Positions 1 to 7,097 of a DNA stretch of 50,603 nucleotides are shown one piece after another; within the stretch, counting starts at the first letter, position 1, and the number at the start of each line of letters is the position of its first letter. The position numbers were made by a program, and so were the translations under genes. The stretch is from IMG/VR virus record IMGVR_UViG_3300032309_001784, positions 1-50,603 of that record. One strand, given 5' to 3'. This DNA comes from a virus. The notes beneath the pieces are model-generated. The model saw nothing but the letters and a program-made list of their open reading frames with translations, was not told the DNA's origin and searched no databases.

Positions 1-110
1 AGCGGCAGGGCGAGTACCAAATTAGGTACTTACGATGCCGCGATTGCGGCTGCACAGATAAGCACGTGCTGCCGTCTGCCGAGGTTCGCCGGCTCAAGGC
101 CGCGGGCTAG
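1..110 (+). CDS. zinc-ribbon protein, 3' part (continues from 50558-50603)
   Basis: This is the C-terminal 36 codons of a 51-residue protein whose first 15 codons and the first base of codon 16 lie at 50558-50603. Joining the two edges restores a continuous frame with two cysteine pairs: CPQCKC near residue 9 and CRDCGC near residue 28, which would bind one zinc ion. It ends at TAG 108-110. It sits between the prohead protease and the major capsid gene and resembles the short Com/Ogr-like zinc-ribbon proteins of phages by pattern only; its role is unknown. The in-frame join is the evidence that the map is circular. Confidence 0.8.
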   Translation, partial: RQGEYQIRYLRCRDCGCTDKHVLPSAEVRRLKAAG

Positions 111-175
111 TCCTTTACTGCCCGCCGTGCGTGTGCTGCAAGGGTTGGGCCTCGTCTCCGTAGCGTGAGGGTATC

Positions 176-194
176 GGCGGCATCGGTCGCCGCC
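176..194 (+). promoter_or_regulatory. hairpin in leader of capsid gene
   Basis: Perfect 6-bp inverted repeat GGCGGC (176-181) and GCCGCC (189-194) around a 7-base loop, ending 9 bases before the AGGAGA ribosome binding site (204-209) of the capsid gene. It has no following T run, so it looks like a leader structure or RNA-processing site, not a terminator. Confidence 0.45.
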
Positions 195-216
195 CCCGAA
201 CACAGGAGACGCTCAC

Positions 217-1587
217 GTGGCTGTCGAAAAGCTCAAGGCTCTGCTCGATGAACTCGCTGCCGTTGTCGCCGAGATGGAGGCGATGACCGAAGACGCCCCC
301 GAGGGCGGAGAGGCCGCGCCGATGACCGAGGAGCAGGAGGCGTCGCTCCGCAGCCTTGAGACCAAGGCCGACAAGCTCCGCGAGCGGATTGAGTTCGTGC
401 AGCGCGTTCAGGTGAAGGAAAGCGAACTGCGGGCCGTTTTGGAGCGTGCTGCTCCGGCCAAGGCGATCGAGACCCCCGAGTCGAAGGAGACTGCCGTGGA
501 GAAGCGTGAGTATGCCGTGCCCAAGTCGCACAACAACCTCCGCGCGTTCAAGGACGCCGAGACCGCGTACCGCGCGGGAATGCACCTGAAGGGCTACGTG
601 TTCGGCGATGCCGAAGCCCGTCGGTGGTGCCAGGATCACGGCGTCGAGACCCGCGCCCAGGCCGGCGGAATCAATTCGCTCGGCGGTGTCCTTTCGAGCC
701 CTGAACTCAGCAATGAGATCATCAGGCTTGTGGAGGAGTTTGGCGTGTTTCCTCAGTACGCGAAGCGAGCTGTGATGAACAGCGACACGCTCGTTTACCC
801 GCGTCGCACCGGCGGCCTGACCGCCCGTCCGGTCGGCGAGAACGTCGAAGTGACCCAGAGCGACGTGACGTTTGACAACGTCGAGCTCAACGCGCGAATC
901 TGGGGCGTGGCGAACCGCACCCCGAACTCGCTGCTCGAAGACTCGGTGATTGACCTCGCCGATGCGATGGCGGTCGAAGTGGGCCAGGCGTTTGCCGAAG
1001 CCTTCGACAACGCCGGCTTCATCGGTGACGGCACGCTGGCCTACCACGGCGTGACCGGCGTGGCGACGAAGGTTCTCCAGTCGGCCTACTCGGCGAGCGT
1101 CGTGACTGCCACGGGCAACACGACCTTCGGCGACCTGACCATGCGGAACTTCACCGACGTGCTGGCCCGGCTCCCGCTCTTTGCGAGGAACCGGAACGCT
1201 CGCTGGTACATCTCCCCGGCCGGCTGGGGCTCGGCGATGCTGCGGCTCGCCATGCTCCCCGGCGGCACGTCCAACGCTGGCGGAAACAACTCGGGCAACA
1301 TCGCCGCCGGTTTCGGCGAGACGTTCCTGGGCTACCCCGTCACGCTGGTGCAGCCGATGGAAAGCCGCGTGACCGGCACGACCGGCCAGGTGGCCGCCCT
1401 GTTCGGCGACTTGAGCCAGGCGGCGATCTTCGGCGAGCGTCGGGCCATCTCGATCAAGACCGCTTCCGAGCGGTACATCGAGTTCGATCAGACCTTGACG
1501 TTTGCTACGGCTCGCAATGCGATGGTCGTGTCCGACCTGGGCTCGACCACGAAGGCCGGCCCGCTCGTTGCCCTCAAGTTCGGCTGA
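217..1587 (+). CDS. major capsid protein, HK97 family
   Basis: 456 residues forming the icosahedral shell. The first ~75 residues are charged and coiled-coil-like (Leu/Glu/Lys heptads), as in the delta/scaffold domain of HK97-type capsid precursors that the prohead protease removes. The rest has the HK97-fold pattern: an N-arm after residue ~95, a Gly-rich segment, the helix-rich spine and the NTTFGDLTM-RNFTDVLARL region, closing with a beta-rich C-terminus. Start is GTG at 217, chosen because AGGAGA lies 8 bases upstream. Position directly after portal and protease fits. Likely the most highly translated gene here. Confidence 0.92.
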   Translation: MAVEKLKALLDELAAVVAEMEAMTEDAPEGGEAAPMTEEQEASLRSLETKADKLRERIEFVQRVQVKESELRAVLERAAPAKAIETPESKETAVEKREYAVPKSHNNLRAFKDAETAYRAGMHLKGYVFGDAEARRWCQDHGVETRAQAGGINSLGGVLSSPELSNEIIRLVEEFGVFPQYAKRAVMNSDTLVYPRRTGGLTARPVGENVEVTQSDVTFDNVELNARIWGVANRTPNSLLEDSVIDLADAMAVEVGQAFAEAFDNAGFIGDGTLAYHGVTGVATKVLQSAYSASVVTATGNTTFGDLTMRNFTDVLARLPLFARNRNARWYISPAGWGSAMLRLAMLPGGTSNAGGNNSGNIAAGFGETFLGYPVTLVQPMESRVTGTTGQVAALFGDLSQAAIFGERRAISIKTASERYIEFDQTLTFATARNAMVVSDLGSTTKAGPLVALKFG

Positions 1588-1616
1588 TAACGACACCCTT
1601 TAGGAGACCCTGACCC

Positions 1617-2066
1617 ATGAATTTTGGTGCTGCACAGAAGTCGGTGTCGAAGGCCGAAGCCTCAGTGGCCTCGAACGCGACCCACTCGCTTGAAATCGAT
1701 ACGCTCGGATTTGCTTACGCGTCGATCGACGTTCTCTTCACGCCGTTCACGGCCGCTGCCGCCACCGCTGCGACGGCCGCCACGGTGCTGCGTCTGGCCC
1801 AGAGCGACACCAGCGGTGCCGCGGGCACGGCGAACCTCTACGTGCAGGGCGTCGATTACACGGTGGCCGCTGGCACGACCGCCACGGCTGGCGTGGGCTA
1901 CGCCCACCGCTTCGACGTGGACTTGAGGGGCAAGAGACGTTACCTCACGGTGTTCGCGACCCCGGTTTCCACGGTGGGTATCGTGACCTCGTGCCGTCTC
2001 TCGAAGGGCGAGGCCGGCCCGATGTCGGTGGGCGACAAGGGCGTGAACACGCAGGCCGTCGGCTGA
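1617..2066 (+). CDS. putative capsid decoration / head accessory protein
   Basis: 149 residues, Ala/Thr/Val-rich and predicted beta-rich, with no cysteine cluster or membrane segment. It begins 30 bases after the capsid stop with an AGGAGA site upstream and is followed by a strong terminator, so it shares the capsid transcript. Genes in this position in HK97-like phages often encode head-decoration proteins; that is inference from position and composition only. The small proteins at 3665 and 43681 have similar Thr/Ala beta-rich composition but no clear alignment. Confidence 0.55.
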   Translation: MNFGAAQKSVSKAEASVASNATHSLEIDTLGFAYASIDVLFTPFTAAAATAATAATVLRLAQSDTSGAAGTANLYVQGVDYTVAAGTTATAGVGYAHRFDVDLRGKRRYLTVFATPVSTVGIVTSCRLSKGEAGPMSVGDKGVNTQAVG

Positions 2067-2091
2067 TCGGCTTGACACGCGAACGAAAGTA

Positions 2092-2132
2092 GACGGCGGG
2101 AAGGCGACGAGCCTCCCCGCCGTCTCTCTTTT
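2092..2132 (+). terminator. Rho-independent terminator after capsid genes
   Basis: GACGGCGGG (2092-2100) pairs with CCCGCCGTC (2116-2124). The stem continues through one A-C mismatch into AGGC/GCCT around loop GACGA, and TCTCTTTT follows at 2125-2132. This would insulate the abundant capsid transcript from the glycosyltransferase gene that begins 12 bases later. Confidence 0.85.
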
Positions 2133-2143
2133 AGGAGCTCGCC

Positions 2144-2878
2144 GTGATCGTTCAAGTTGGTGATTCCCGCGTCGAAGTGCGTGCCGAAGCCGTCTTGTCT
2201 GGCCCGAGATTCGGGCCGCTCATCAACGCCTTCGGGTTTATTGAGGCGTTGATGCCGCTGCACATCCGCCCGACGCTCGGGCAGGGAGCCTACTGGAGCC
2301 AGGTTCTCACGCGGATGCTAGAGCAGTTCGAGCCGACGACTGAGTTCATTATCACGCTCGATATGGACAGCTTCGTGAGTCGCGAGCAGATTGAACACCT
2401 ATTCGCCTTGGCGCTGACATTTCAGTGCGATGCTTTGGCCCCGCTCCAGACGAAGAGGGAGGACGGCAGGCCGATGCTCACGCTGCTCGACACGCTGGAC
2501 AACCCGCCCGAGGGCGGCGTCACGTCGGTGCCCGTGGAGTGGTTCGGCCACCCGGTTAGGCAAGTCGATACGGCGCATTTTGGGTGCACCATCATCTCGA
2601 CGGCGGCTCTGCGGCGGATGAAAAAGCCGTGGTTCTACGAGCAGGCAGATCCGCAGGGCGGGTACGGCGAAGGCCGAGTCGATGCCGACATCGGGTTCTG
2701 GCGTCAGTGGAAGGCCAGCGGCAACCGGCTCTACGTGACGCCTCGCGTGTGCATTGGGCATGGCGAATACGTAATCACGTGGCCGGGGCAGAACCTTGGA
2801 GGCCCGGTCTATCAGTACACGACAGAGTGGCAGGAAACCCGGAAACCACCGGAAACTGCATGGAGGGTGGGCGAATGA
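2144..2878 (+). CDS. glycosyltransferase-like protein (GT-A fold)
   Basis: 244 residues. A DxD motif (LDMDS, D73 and D75) after a hydrophobic strand is the hallmark of GT-A nucleotide-sugar transferases, where the aspartates hold the metal and sugar nucleotide. A later GHGEYVITWPG segment resembles the C-terminal acceptor side. Start GTG 2144 with AGGAG 7 bases upstream. It lies among head genes, so a structural protein is a plausible acceptor, but this is inferred. Acceptor and sugar cannot be read from sequence. Related in type to the three transferases at 30360-32555. Confidence 0.72.
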   Translation: MIVQVGDSRVEVRAEAVLSGPRFGPLINAFGFIEALMPLHIRPTLGQGAYWSQVLTRMLEQFEPTTEFIITLDMDSFVSREQIEHLFALALTFQCDALAPLQTKREDGRPMLTLLDTLDNPPEGGVTSVPVEWFGHPVRQVDTAHFGCTIISTAALRRMKKPWFYEQADPQGGYGEGRVDADIGFWRQWKASGNRLYVTPRVCIGHGEYVITWPGQNLGGPVYQYTTEWQETRKPPETAWRVGE

Positions 2879-3090
2879 CGAAGATAGAAATGGTGCGGCT
2901 ACGGATGAGAAAGGCACACGGTGCCTACCGGGTCGGCGAGATCGTGGAACTGCCAGAGCGTGACGCCGAGTCGCTGATCGCCTGGGAGTACGCGGAGCGG
3001 GCCGCAGACAAGCAGACGATGATCGAGACCGCCAGCGTGGAGCCGGCGACGCAGACGGCAGACGTGACGCCGCGGAGACGACGCAAGTGA
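2875..3090 (+). CDS. small head protein (SH3-like, unknown)
   Basis: 71 residues starting at ATG 2875, overlapping the previous stop as ATGA. The pattern GAYRVGEIVELPERDAES is the short beta-barrel-like segment common in small proteins encoded between capsid and head-tail connector genes in siphophages. The C-terminus is basic (PRRRRK). It overlaps the connector gene by 4 bases. Function unknown. Confidence 0.7.
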   Translation: MTKIEMVRLRMRKAHGAYRVGEIVELPERDAESLIAWEYAERAADKQTMIETASVEPATQTADVTPRRRRK

Positions 3091-3668
3091 TGCAACGCTA
3101 CCGCAGCCTGAAGCGAACCGCCGCCCCGGCGGTCGAGCCCGTGACGCTCTCCGAAGCCAAGGCCCACTGCCGGGTCGATGCGTCGGCCGACGATACGCTG
3201 ATCACGAATCTGATCACGACCGCCCGCGAGCTCGTAGAGGACTACATCGACCGAGCTCTCGTGACCCAGCGGCTCGTGATGAAGATCGACCAGTTTCCCT
3301 ACGAAATTGAACTGCCTCGCCCGCCGATGGCATCTGGCGGAACCGTCACGGCGGTGACGATCACGTACACGATTGCGGATAGCAGCACGGCGACGCTTGC
3401 GGCAACCGACTACCGGGTGGATCGCGACTCCACGCCGGGCCGCATTCGCACGACCTACAACGGCTCCTGGCCGTCGGCGTTACTGGATGCAAACGCGATC
3501 ACGGTCACATGGTGGGCTGGCTACGGCTCCTCAAGCGACATCCCGCAGCGGGTGAAGTCGGCCATGCTGATGACGATCCTCGAACTCTATGAAAAGCGTG
3601 GCGACGGGCAGATGCCCGATGGTGCCAAGCGGCTGCTCGATACCGTCTCGTGGGGGAGCTACACGTGA
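3087..3668 (+). CDS. head-tail connector protein, gp6-like
   Basis: 193 residues. The N-terminal helical pattern VTLSEAKAHCRVDAS-DDTLI-NLITTARELVEDYIDRAL is the signature of the HK97 gp6-like adaptor that forms the ring beneath the portal. A beta-rich middle and the terminal helix RVKSAMLMTILELYEKRG complete the family profile. Start is GTG 3087 or ATG 3090, both at the overlap with the previous stop. It is translationally coupled to its neighbours. Confidence 0.88.
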   Translation: MMQRYRSLKRTAAPAVEPVTLSEAKAHCRVDASADDTLITNLITTARELVEDYIDRALVTQRLVMKIDQFPYEIELPRPPMASGGTVTAVTITYTIADSSTATLAATDYRVDRDSTPGRIRTTYNGSWPSALLDANAITVTWWAGYGSSSDIPQRVKSAMLMTILELYEKRGDGQMPDGAKRLLDTVSWGSYT

Positions 3669-4111
3669 GCCTGTCGGCAGAAGTGTTTTTCAGCATCGTC
3701 GCGGTGGAGACCGACACGACCGACATTGCGCGAAATAGTCGCGTCACGCGAGCGGATTACTTCCAGGCGCTCACCGAAGGCACCGCCGCGAACCAAGCAC
3801 AGATCGTGTGGAGCGATTCGCGGGTGAGCGGCGGCACCGACACGATCCAGTTGGATAGCCTGTCCGACACCCGCGACGGGGCGAGCGTGTCGGTGGTTTT
3901 TTCCGCCGTAAAAACGATCTACGTTCGCAACACAGGCAGCACGCACACGCTCACGCTGACCGGCTCGTTCTCTGGCAGCGTTGCCCCTGGCGGCATCTTT
4001 GCGGTCGTGAACCCGACGGCGGCGGGGGCGTCGGCTTCGTCGCTGTTCGTGACGAGCACGGCCGGCGCGACCTATGACATCGTCGTGGTCGGCGAGGGCA
4101 CGATCATATGA
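3665..4111 (+). CDS. putative head/neck accessory protein
   Basis: 148 residues from GTG 3665 (overlapping the connector stop as GTGA). It is almost all beta-strand, Thr/Ser/Val/Gly-rich, with no cysteine or membrane segment. It lies between connector and head-closure genes; a capsid- or neck-surface role is possible. I do not recognise a family. Confidence 0.6.
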   Translation: MSLSAEVFFSIVAVETDTTDIARNSRVTRADYFQALTEGTAANQAQIVWSDSRVSGGTDTIQLDSLSDTRDGASVSVVFSAVKTIYVRNTGSTHTLTLTGSFSGSVAPGGIFAVVNPTAAGASASSLFVTSTAGATYDIVVVGEGTII

Positions 4112-4425
4112 TCGACGCCGGGCAACTCCGCGAACGGATCACGGTAGAGCAGCCGACCGAATCGCGGAACCGGCTGGGCGAGACGACCTACACGTACTCG
4201 TCGTTCGCAGAAGTATGGGCTAGCGTCACGGGCGTGACGGCGCGGGAGTTCCTCCTGGCGAACACCCAGCAAACCGAGATCACGCACCGGATTCGGATGC
4301 GGTATCTGACGGGGCTCACGAACCAGATGCGGATCTCGTGGCGGGGGCGAACGCTTCAGATCATCTCGGTGCTAGAGCGCGAGAACCGGAGTGAGCACGA
4401 ACTGATCTGCTCGGAGACCGTCTAG
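4108..4425 (+). CDS. head-closure (head-tail joining) protein
   Basis: 105 residues, the usual size of the Phage_H_T_join family (SPP1 gp16 / HK97 gp9 type). Key pattern: LRERITVEQPTESRNRLGE at the N-terminus, EVWASVTGVTAREFL, then THRIRMRYLTGL and a final RWRGR-like strand pair. It closes the connector channel and docks the tail. Overlaps upstream (ATGA) and downstream (TAGTG) genes. Confidence 0.88.
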   Translation: MIDAGQLRERITVEQPTESRNRLGETTYTYSSFAEVWASVTGVTAREFLLANTQQTEITHRIRMRYLTGLTNQMRISWRGRTLQIISVLERENRSEHELICSETV

Positions 4426-5243
4426 TGGCTGTCGGCGGCGTCCAGATCAATATCAACGCTGAAGAACTGCGCGGGCTGCGTGACAAGCTCGCGTCGTTCT
4501 TTCCGAACAAGCAGGCCGCCGACGTGATCGGCGACGCGGTGCGGAAGGCGATCCAGCCGATGACACGCAGGCTGCGAGAGATCACGCCCGTCGGCCCGAC
4601 GGGCAACTTAAAGCGGGCGGTCACGTCGAAGGTCGTAAAGTACAAGCAGACCGGCGTGGCGGTCGGGATCGTAGGCTACACGCGAGCCGGTGAAAGCGGT
4701 TCCGCGTCGGCGGCTGGCGGGTCCGTTCGCGTTGGCAAAGACCGGGCCTTTCATCAGTGGCTCCTCGAATTCGGCACGAAGCGCCGCGTGCTGACAACGA
4801 TCTCGAACAAGCCGTACCAACGCAAGAGCCCGACGACGCCGTTCACACGCGTTCGCCTGGGGCAGCAAGAGACGGTTCGCGGCAAAGGCGTGGTGCATTG
4901 GGTGAGCGGCCAGAACGCCGTTATCGCAAGTTCTTTCAACAGGCTCGGCCCGTTTCAAGTGGTGAAAGGCCGCAGCGACCGTGCAGGCGTGCAGACCGAT
5001 CCGAACTACCCTGCGGCGTTTTTTAAGAAGGCAAAAAAGGGGCAGCCACTCATTATCGAGGCTTCCCCGGAAGGCGGCGTGAAGGGCATCCCCCCAGTGC
5101 AGACGGCGTTCGTACAGACGCAAGGCGAGATCGCCGCCATCCTCCAGCGGGAGCTCTCGCTGTCGCTGTCTCAGGCGTGGTCGTCGCTCCGCATCCGCGA
5201 CACCGGAAGCGTCTCGGGCACCGACTCGCTCGGGCCGGGCTGA
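4425..5243 (+). CDS. tail completion protein, HK97 gp10-like
   Basis: 272 residues from GTG 4425, which shares a base with the previous stop. Residues ~5-90 carry the gp10-like pattern (helix with LRGLRDKLASF, then ITPVGPTGNLKRAV, typical of proteins that start with a long helix and a PTGNLR motif). The C-terminal part holds a family-typical HQWLLEFGTKRR segment followed by a longer than usual extension. Gene order between head-closure and tail-terminator proteins supports the role. Confidence 0.83.
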   Translation: MAVGGVQININAEELRGLRDKLASFFPNKQAADVIGDAVRKAIQPMTRRLREITPVGPTGNLKRAVTSKVVKYKQTGVAVGIVGYTRAGESGSASAAGGSVRVGKDRAFHQWLLEFGTKRRVLTTISNKPYQRKSPTTPFTRVRLGQQETVRGKGVVHWVSGQNAVIASSFNRLGPFQVVKGRSDRAGVQTDPNYPAAFFKKAKKGQPLIIEASPEGGVKGIPPVQTAFVQTQGEIAAILQRELSLSLSQAWSSLRIRDTGSVSGTDSLGPG

Positions 5244-5272
5244 CGCTGCAAGCGTCGGGGGTGCCGCCGGCA
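5242..5272 (+). promoter_or_regulatory. two adjacent inverted repeats before tail terminator gene
   Basis: GACGCT-GCA-AGCGTC (5242-5256) and TGCCG-C-CGGCA (5262-5272) are two perfect hairpins in a 39-base gap, the only real gap in this stretch of overlapping genes. The next ATG (5283) has no good ribosome binding site and CACAAT lies 6 bases before it. May terminate, process or restart the transcript. Confidence 0.45.
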
Positions 5273-5282
5273 CAATCGGGGT

Positions 5283-5702
5283 ATGGCCTTCAAGAGCCCC
5301 GAAGCCGCCGTTCGTTCAGCCCTCGTAGACAACGCAACCGTTGCCGCGATCATCGGTACGCGGATCTATCCCGTCATCGCCCCGGCCTCTGCGGCGGTCC
5401 CGTTTGCCACGTACCGCCGATCGGCTGTCCAGCGGTCGCAGAGCCTTGCCGGCCCGACGGGCGTCACTACCGTGATCCTGGCCCTCGACCTCTACGCGGA
5501 GTCATACGAGGCAGTAAGAGAACTGGCGGAAGTGTGCCGTCTCGCGCTGGATGGGTACGGGGGACTTACGCCAGACTCAGTGTTAGTGAACAACGTCAGC
5601 CTTGACAACGAGGCTGACGGGTTCGCCCAACTCGCCGGTGGCGAGTCACCACCGCTTTACTCGGTTTCGCAAACGTACTCTATCCTCTGGCAGGAGACAT
5701 AA
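5283..5702 (+). CDS. tail terminator / tail completion protein (DUF3168-like)
   Basis: 139 residues matching the DUF3168 pattern: N-terminal helix SPEAAVRSALVDNATVAAIIG, then RIYP-V-P-A-VPFATYRR, an alternating core and an exposed segment near the C-terminus ending SVSQTYSILWQE. These proteins cap the tail tube and join it to the neck. The gene is followed 3 bases later by the first tail-tube gene. Confidence 0.85.
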   Translation: MAFKSPEAAVRSALVDNATVAAIIGTRIYPVIAPASAAVPFATYRRSAVQRSQSLAGPTGVTTVILALDLYAESYEAVRELAEVCRLALDGYGGLTPDSVLVNNVSLDNEADGFAQLAGGESPPLYSVSQTYSILWQET

Positions 5703-5705
5703 AAG

Positions 5706-6101
5706 ATGTCGGCAACCCCGCATGATGGAACCGGAACAGTTCTTCGCCTTGGTGCTACGGCCTACACGGTGACCAACATCGTGATCACTCAGACCGACCC
5801 GACTGCCGATCAAGAGAAGATTGACGTGAGCCATCTGGGCTTGACCACCGGCAATTCGATCGCCACGATCGACCGGCCGCTCCAGGGTTCCACGACCGAC
5901 ACCGGCCGCCAGGTGCAGTTCGATTACCTGGGTAAGGTGCTGATTGCCGACGCCTCGACGGGCACGTGCTCGATCACGGTGGCCGGCGCGGCTCTGACGG
6001 GGTTCTCTTCGCTCGCGTACACGGTCAACTCCTCGACGCTCACGTTCGCCGTGAACGACGCGATTCGTGGACAGGCCACCCTCCGGGTTGCCCGCGTCTA
6101 A
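5706..6101 (+). CDS. major tail tube protein, candidate 1
   Basis: 131 residues, beta-rich, with the tail-tube pattern TVTNIVITQTDPTADQEKIDVSHLGL at the N-terminus and a closing strand-rich region. Tube proteins of this class mark a start with a small strand followed by a statement of the form 'D-x-S-x-L-G' and end with a beta sandwich. Position immediately after the tail terminator is canonical. A second protein of the same type follows at 6123. Confidence 0.75.
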   Translation: MSATPHDGTGTVLRLGATAYTVTNIVITQTDPTADQEKIDVSHLGLTTGNSIATIDRPLQGSTTDTGRQVQFDYLGKVLIADASTGTCSITVAGAALTGFSSLAYTVNSSTLTFAVNDAIRGQATLRVARV

Positions 6102-6122
6102 TTGCCGTGACGGAGGCCCGTC

Positions 6123-6443
6123 ATGGCGACTGTATGCACGGGCGTAAGCGTAACGTGGGCGAGCGTTAGTCTTGGTGAAGTCACCGAGATCGACGTGAAC
6201 GTGGGCGGCAGTCTGCCGCTCGGGCGCGACTCCACGTTTTCAGTTGACGCAGGCACTATCACTTTGAAGTGTCTGAGCGCGGCAGCAATCGGCTTATCGC
6301 AGTACGGGGTTCAGGGTACGCTCGCTATCACAGGCGGCGGGCTTACTCTGACCCACAAGGCGATCTGCCAGACGTTGACGCTCTCGGGCCGGGTCAATGA
6401 CGTGGCTCGGTATAGCGCGACCTTCAAACTTGTGAGGCAATAG
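6123..6443 (+). CDS. tail tube-like protein, candidate 2
   Basis: 106 residues. N-terminal VTWASVSLGEVTEIDVNVGG and C-terminal DVARYSATFKLV are typical strand patterns of small tail tube proteins. It has the same general plan as the 5706 product though identity looks low. Either this or the upstream gene is the main tube subunit, the other a minor or decorating form. Its stop abuts the chaperone start (TAGATG). Confidence 0.68.
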   Translation: MATVCTGVSVTWASVSLGEVTEIDVNVGGSLPLGRDSTFSVDAGTITLKCLSAAAIGLSQYGVQGTLAITGGGLTLTHKAICQTLTLSGRVNDVARYSATFKLVRQ

Positions 6444-6788
6444 ATGGCACTGACAGCAGACCAGATTCTCGCGGCGGACGACCTTGGGCTGAAGGAGGTC
6501 AAGGTTAAGGAATGGAACGGCAGCGTGTTCATTCGCGTGATGTCCGTGGCGGAACGCGACGCCTACGAGCGGATGTGGATCGGCAAAAAAGATTCCGGCG
6601 TGGCGAACTTCCGCACCGAGTACCTCGTGCGGTTGCTGTGCGACGAGAAGGGGGAACTCCTCTTCACGAAGGAGCAGATCGAGAAGCTCGGGCAGAAGAG
6701 CGGTGCGGTAATGGCGCGCCTGTTCGACGCCGCGATCCGCCACAACGCAATGTCGGAGGCAGATGTCGAAGAGTTGGGAAAAGGTTGA
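6444..6788 (+). CDS. tail assembly chaperone (G-type)
   Basis: 114 residues. Profile of tail assembly chaperones: LKEVKVKEWNGSVFIRVMSVAERDAYE, then FRTEYLVRLLCDEKGELLF and a helical C-terminus. It coats the tape measure protein before tube polymerisation. The last codons are TTG GGA AAA GGT TGA, containing a slippery heptamer, so a fraction of ribosomes should shift to make the longer product (see 6776-6782 and 6782-7096). Confidence 0.85.
   Translation: MALTADQILAADDLGLKEVKVKEWNGSVFIRVMSVAERDAYERMWIGKKDSGVANFRTEYLVRLLCDEKGELLFTKEQIEKLGQKSGAVMARLFDAAIRHNAMSEADVEELGKG
6776..6782 (+). promoter_or_regulatory. programmed -1 ribosomal frameshift site GGGAAAA
   Basis: The heptamer G GGA AAA is in the correct register (codons GGA at 6777, AAA at 6780) for tandem slippage, two codons before the zero-frame stop. 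Shifting -1 enters an open frame that runs from AGG at 6782 to a stop at 7094-7096. This is the same arrangement as lambda G/GT (GGGAAAG). A weak downstream hairpin could assist but none is obvious. Confidence 0.85.
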
Positions 6789-7096
6789 ATGTCTCGCCAG
6801 TTCGCCGGTTCATGTTCCGGCTGGCGGGACACTTGAAGATGACGGTCGGCGAGCTAGCAAGACGAATGGATTCACAAGAACTTGCGGAGTGGATGGCCTA
6901 TACGCGGTACTACGAAGCAATAGGGAACCCGTGGGCAGAGACCGGGCTGATCGTGTCGGCGTTGCTTGCACCGCACGCCCCGAAGGGCAAAGCACCGAAG
7001 CCGAGCGACTTCATTCCGATTGAAACTCCACCGCAGCATGAGGCCCAAGCCCGCGAAGTTCTTCTGGATTTGAAACGGCAACTAGGGATCGAGTGA
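6782..7096 (+). CDS. T-type extension of tail assembly chaperone (made by -1 frameshift)
   Basis: 104 codons read only after the shift; joined to 113 codons of the upstream gene this gives a 217-residue fusion. The sequence has the minor tail protein T pattern: RFMFRLAGHLKMTVGELARRMDSQELAEWMAY. There is no good ribosome binding site or start of its own, which supports expression by frameshift. The T part binds the tape measure protein, recruiting chaperone and tube subunits. Low-level independent start at ATG within RFMF cannot be excluded. Confidence 0.83.
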   Translation, partial: RLNVSPVRRFMFRLAGHLKMTVGELARRMDSQELAEWMAYTRYYEAIGNPWAETGLIVSALLAPHAPKGKAPKPSDFIPIETPPQHEAQAREVLLDLKRQLGIE

Positions 7097-7097
7097 G

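Noticed and set aside
115-1596. Long - strand open frame opposite the capsid gene (493 codons)
   Set aside because: Mirror of a GC-rich + strand gene; no ribosome binding site and His/Arg/Gly-rich shadow composition.
2071-2100. Promoter from TTGACA at 2071
   Set aside because: No matching -10 box at 15-18 bases; the sequence runs into the terminator stem.
6512-6781. Open frame upstream of the T-domain as a separate longer gene
   Set aside because: It lies in the wrong frame across the chaperone gene and has Arg/Glu-rich shadow composition; the frameshift entry at 6782 explains the T-domain.
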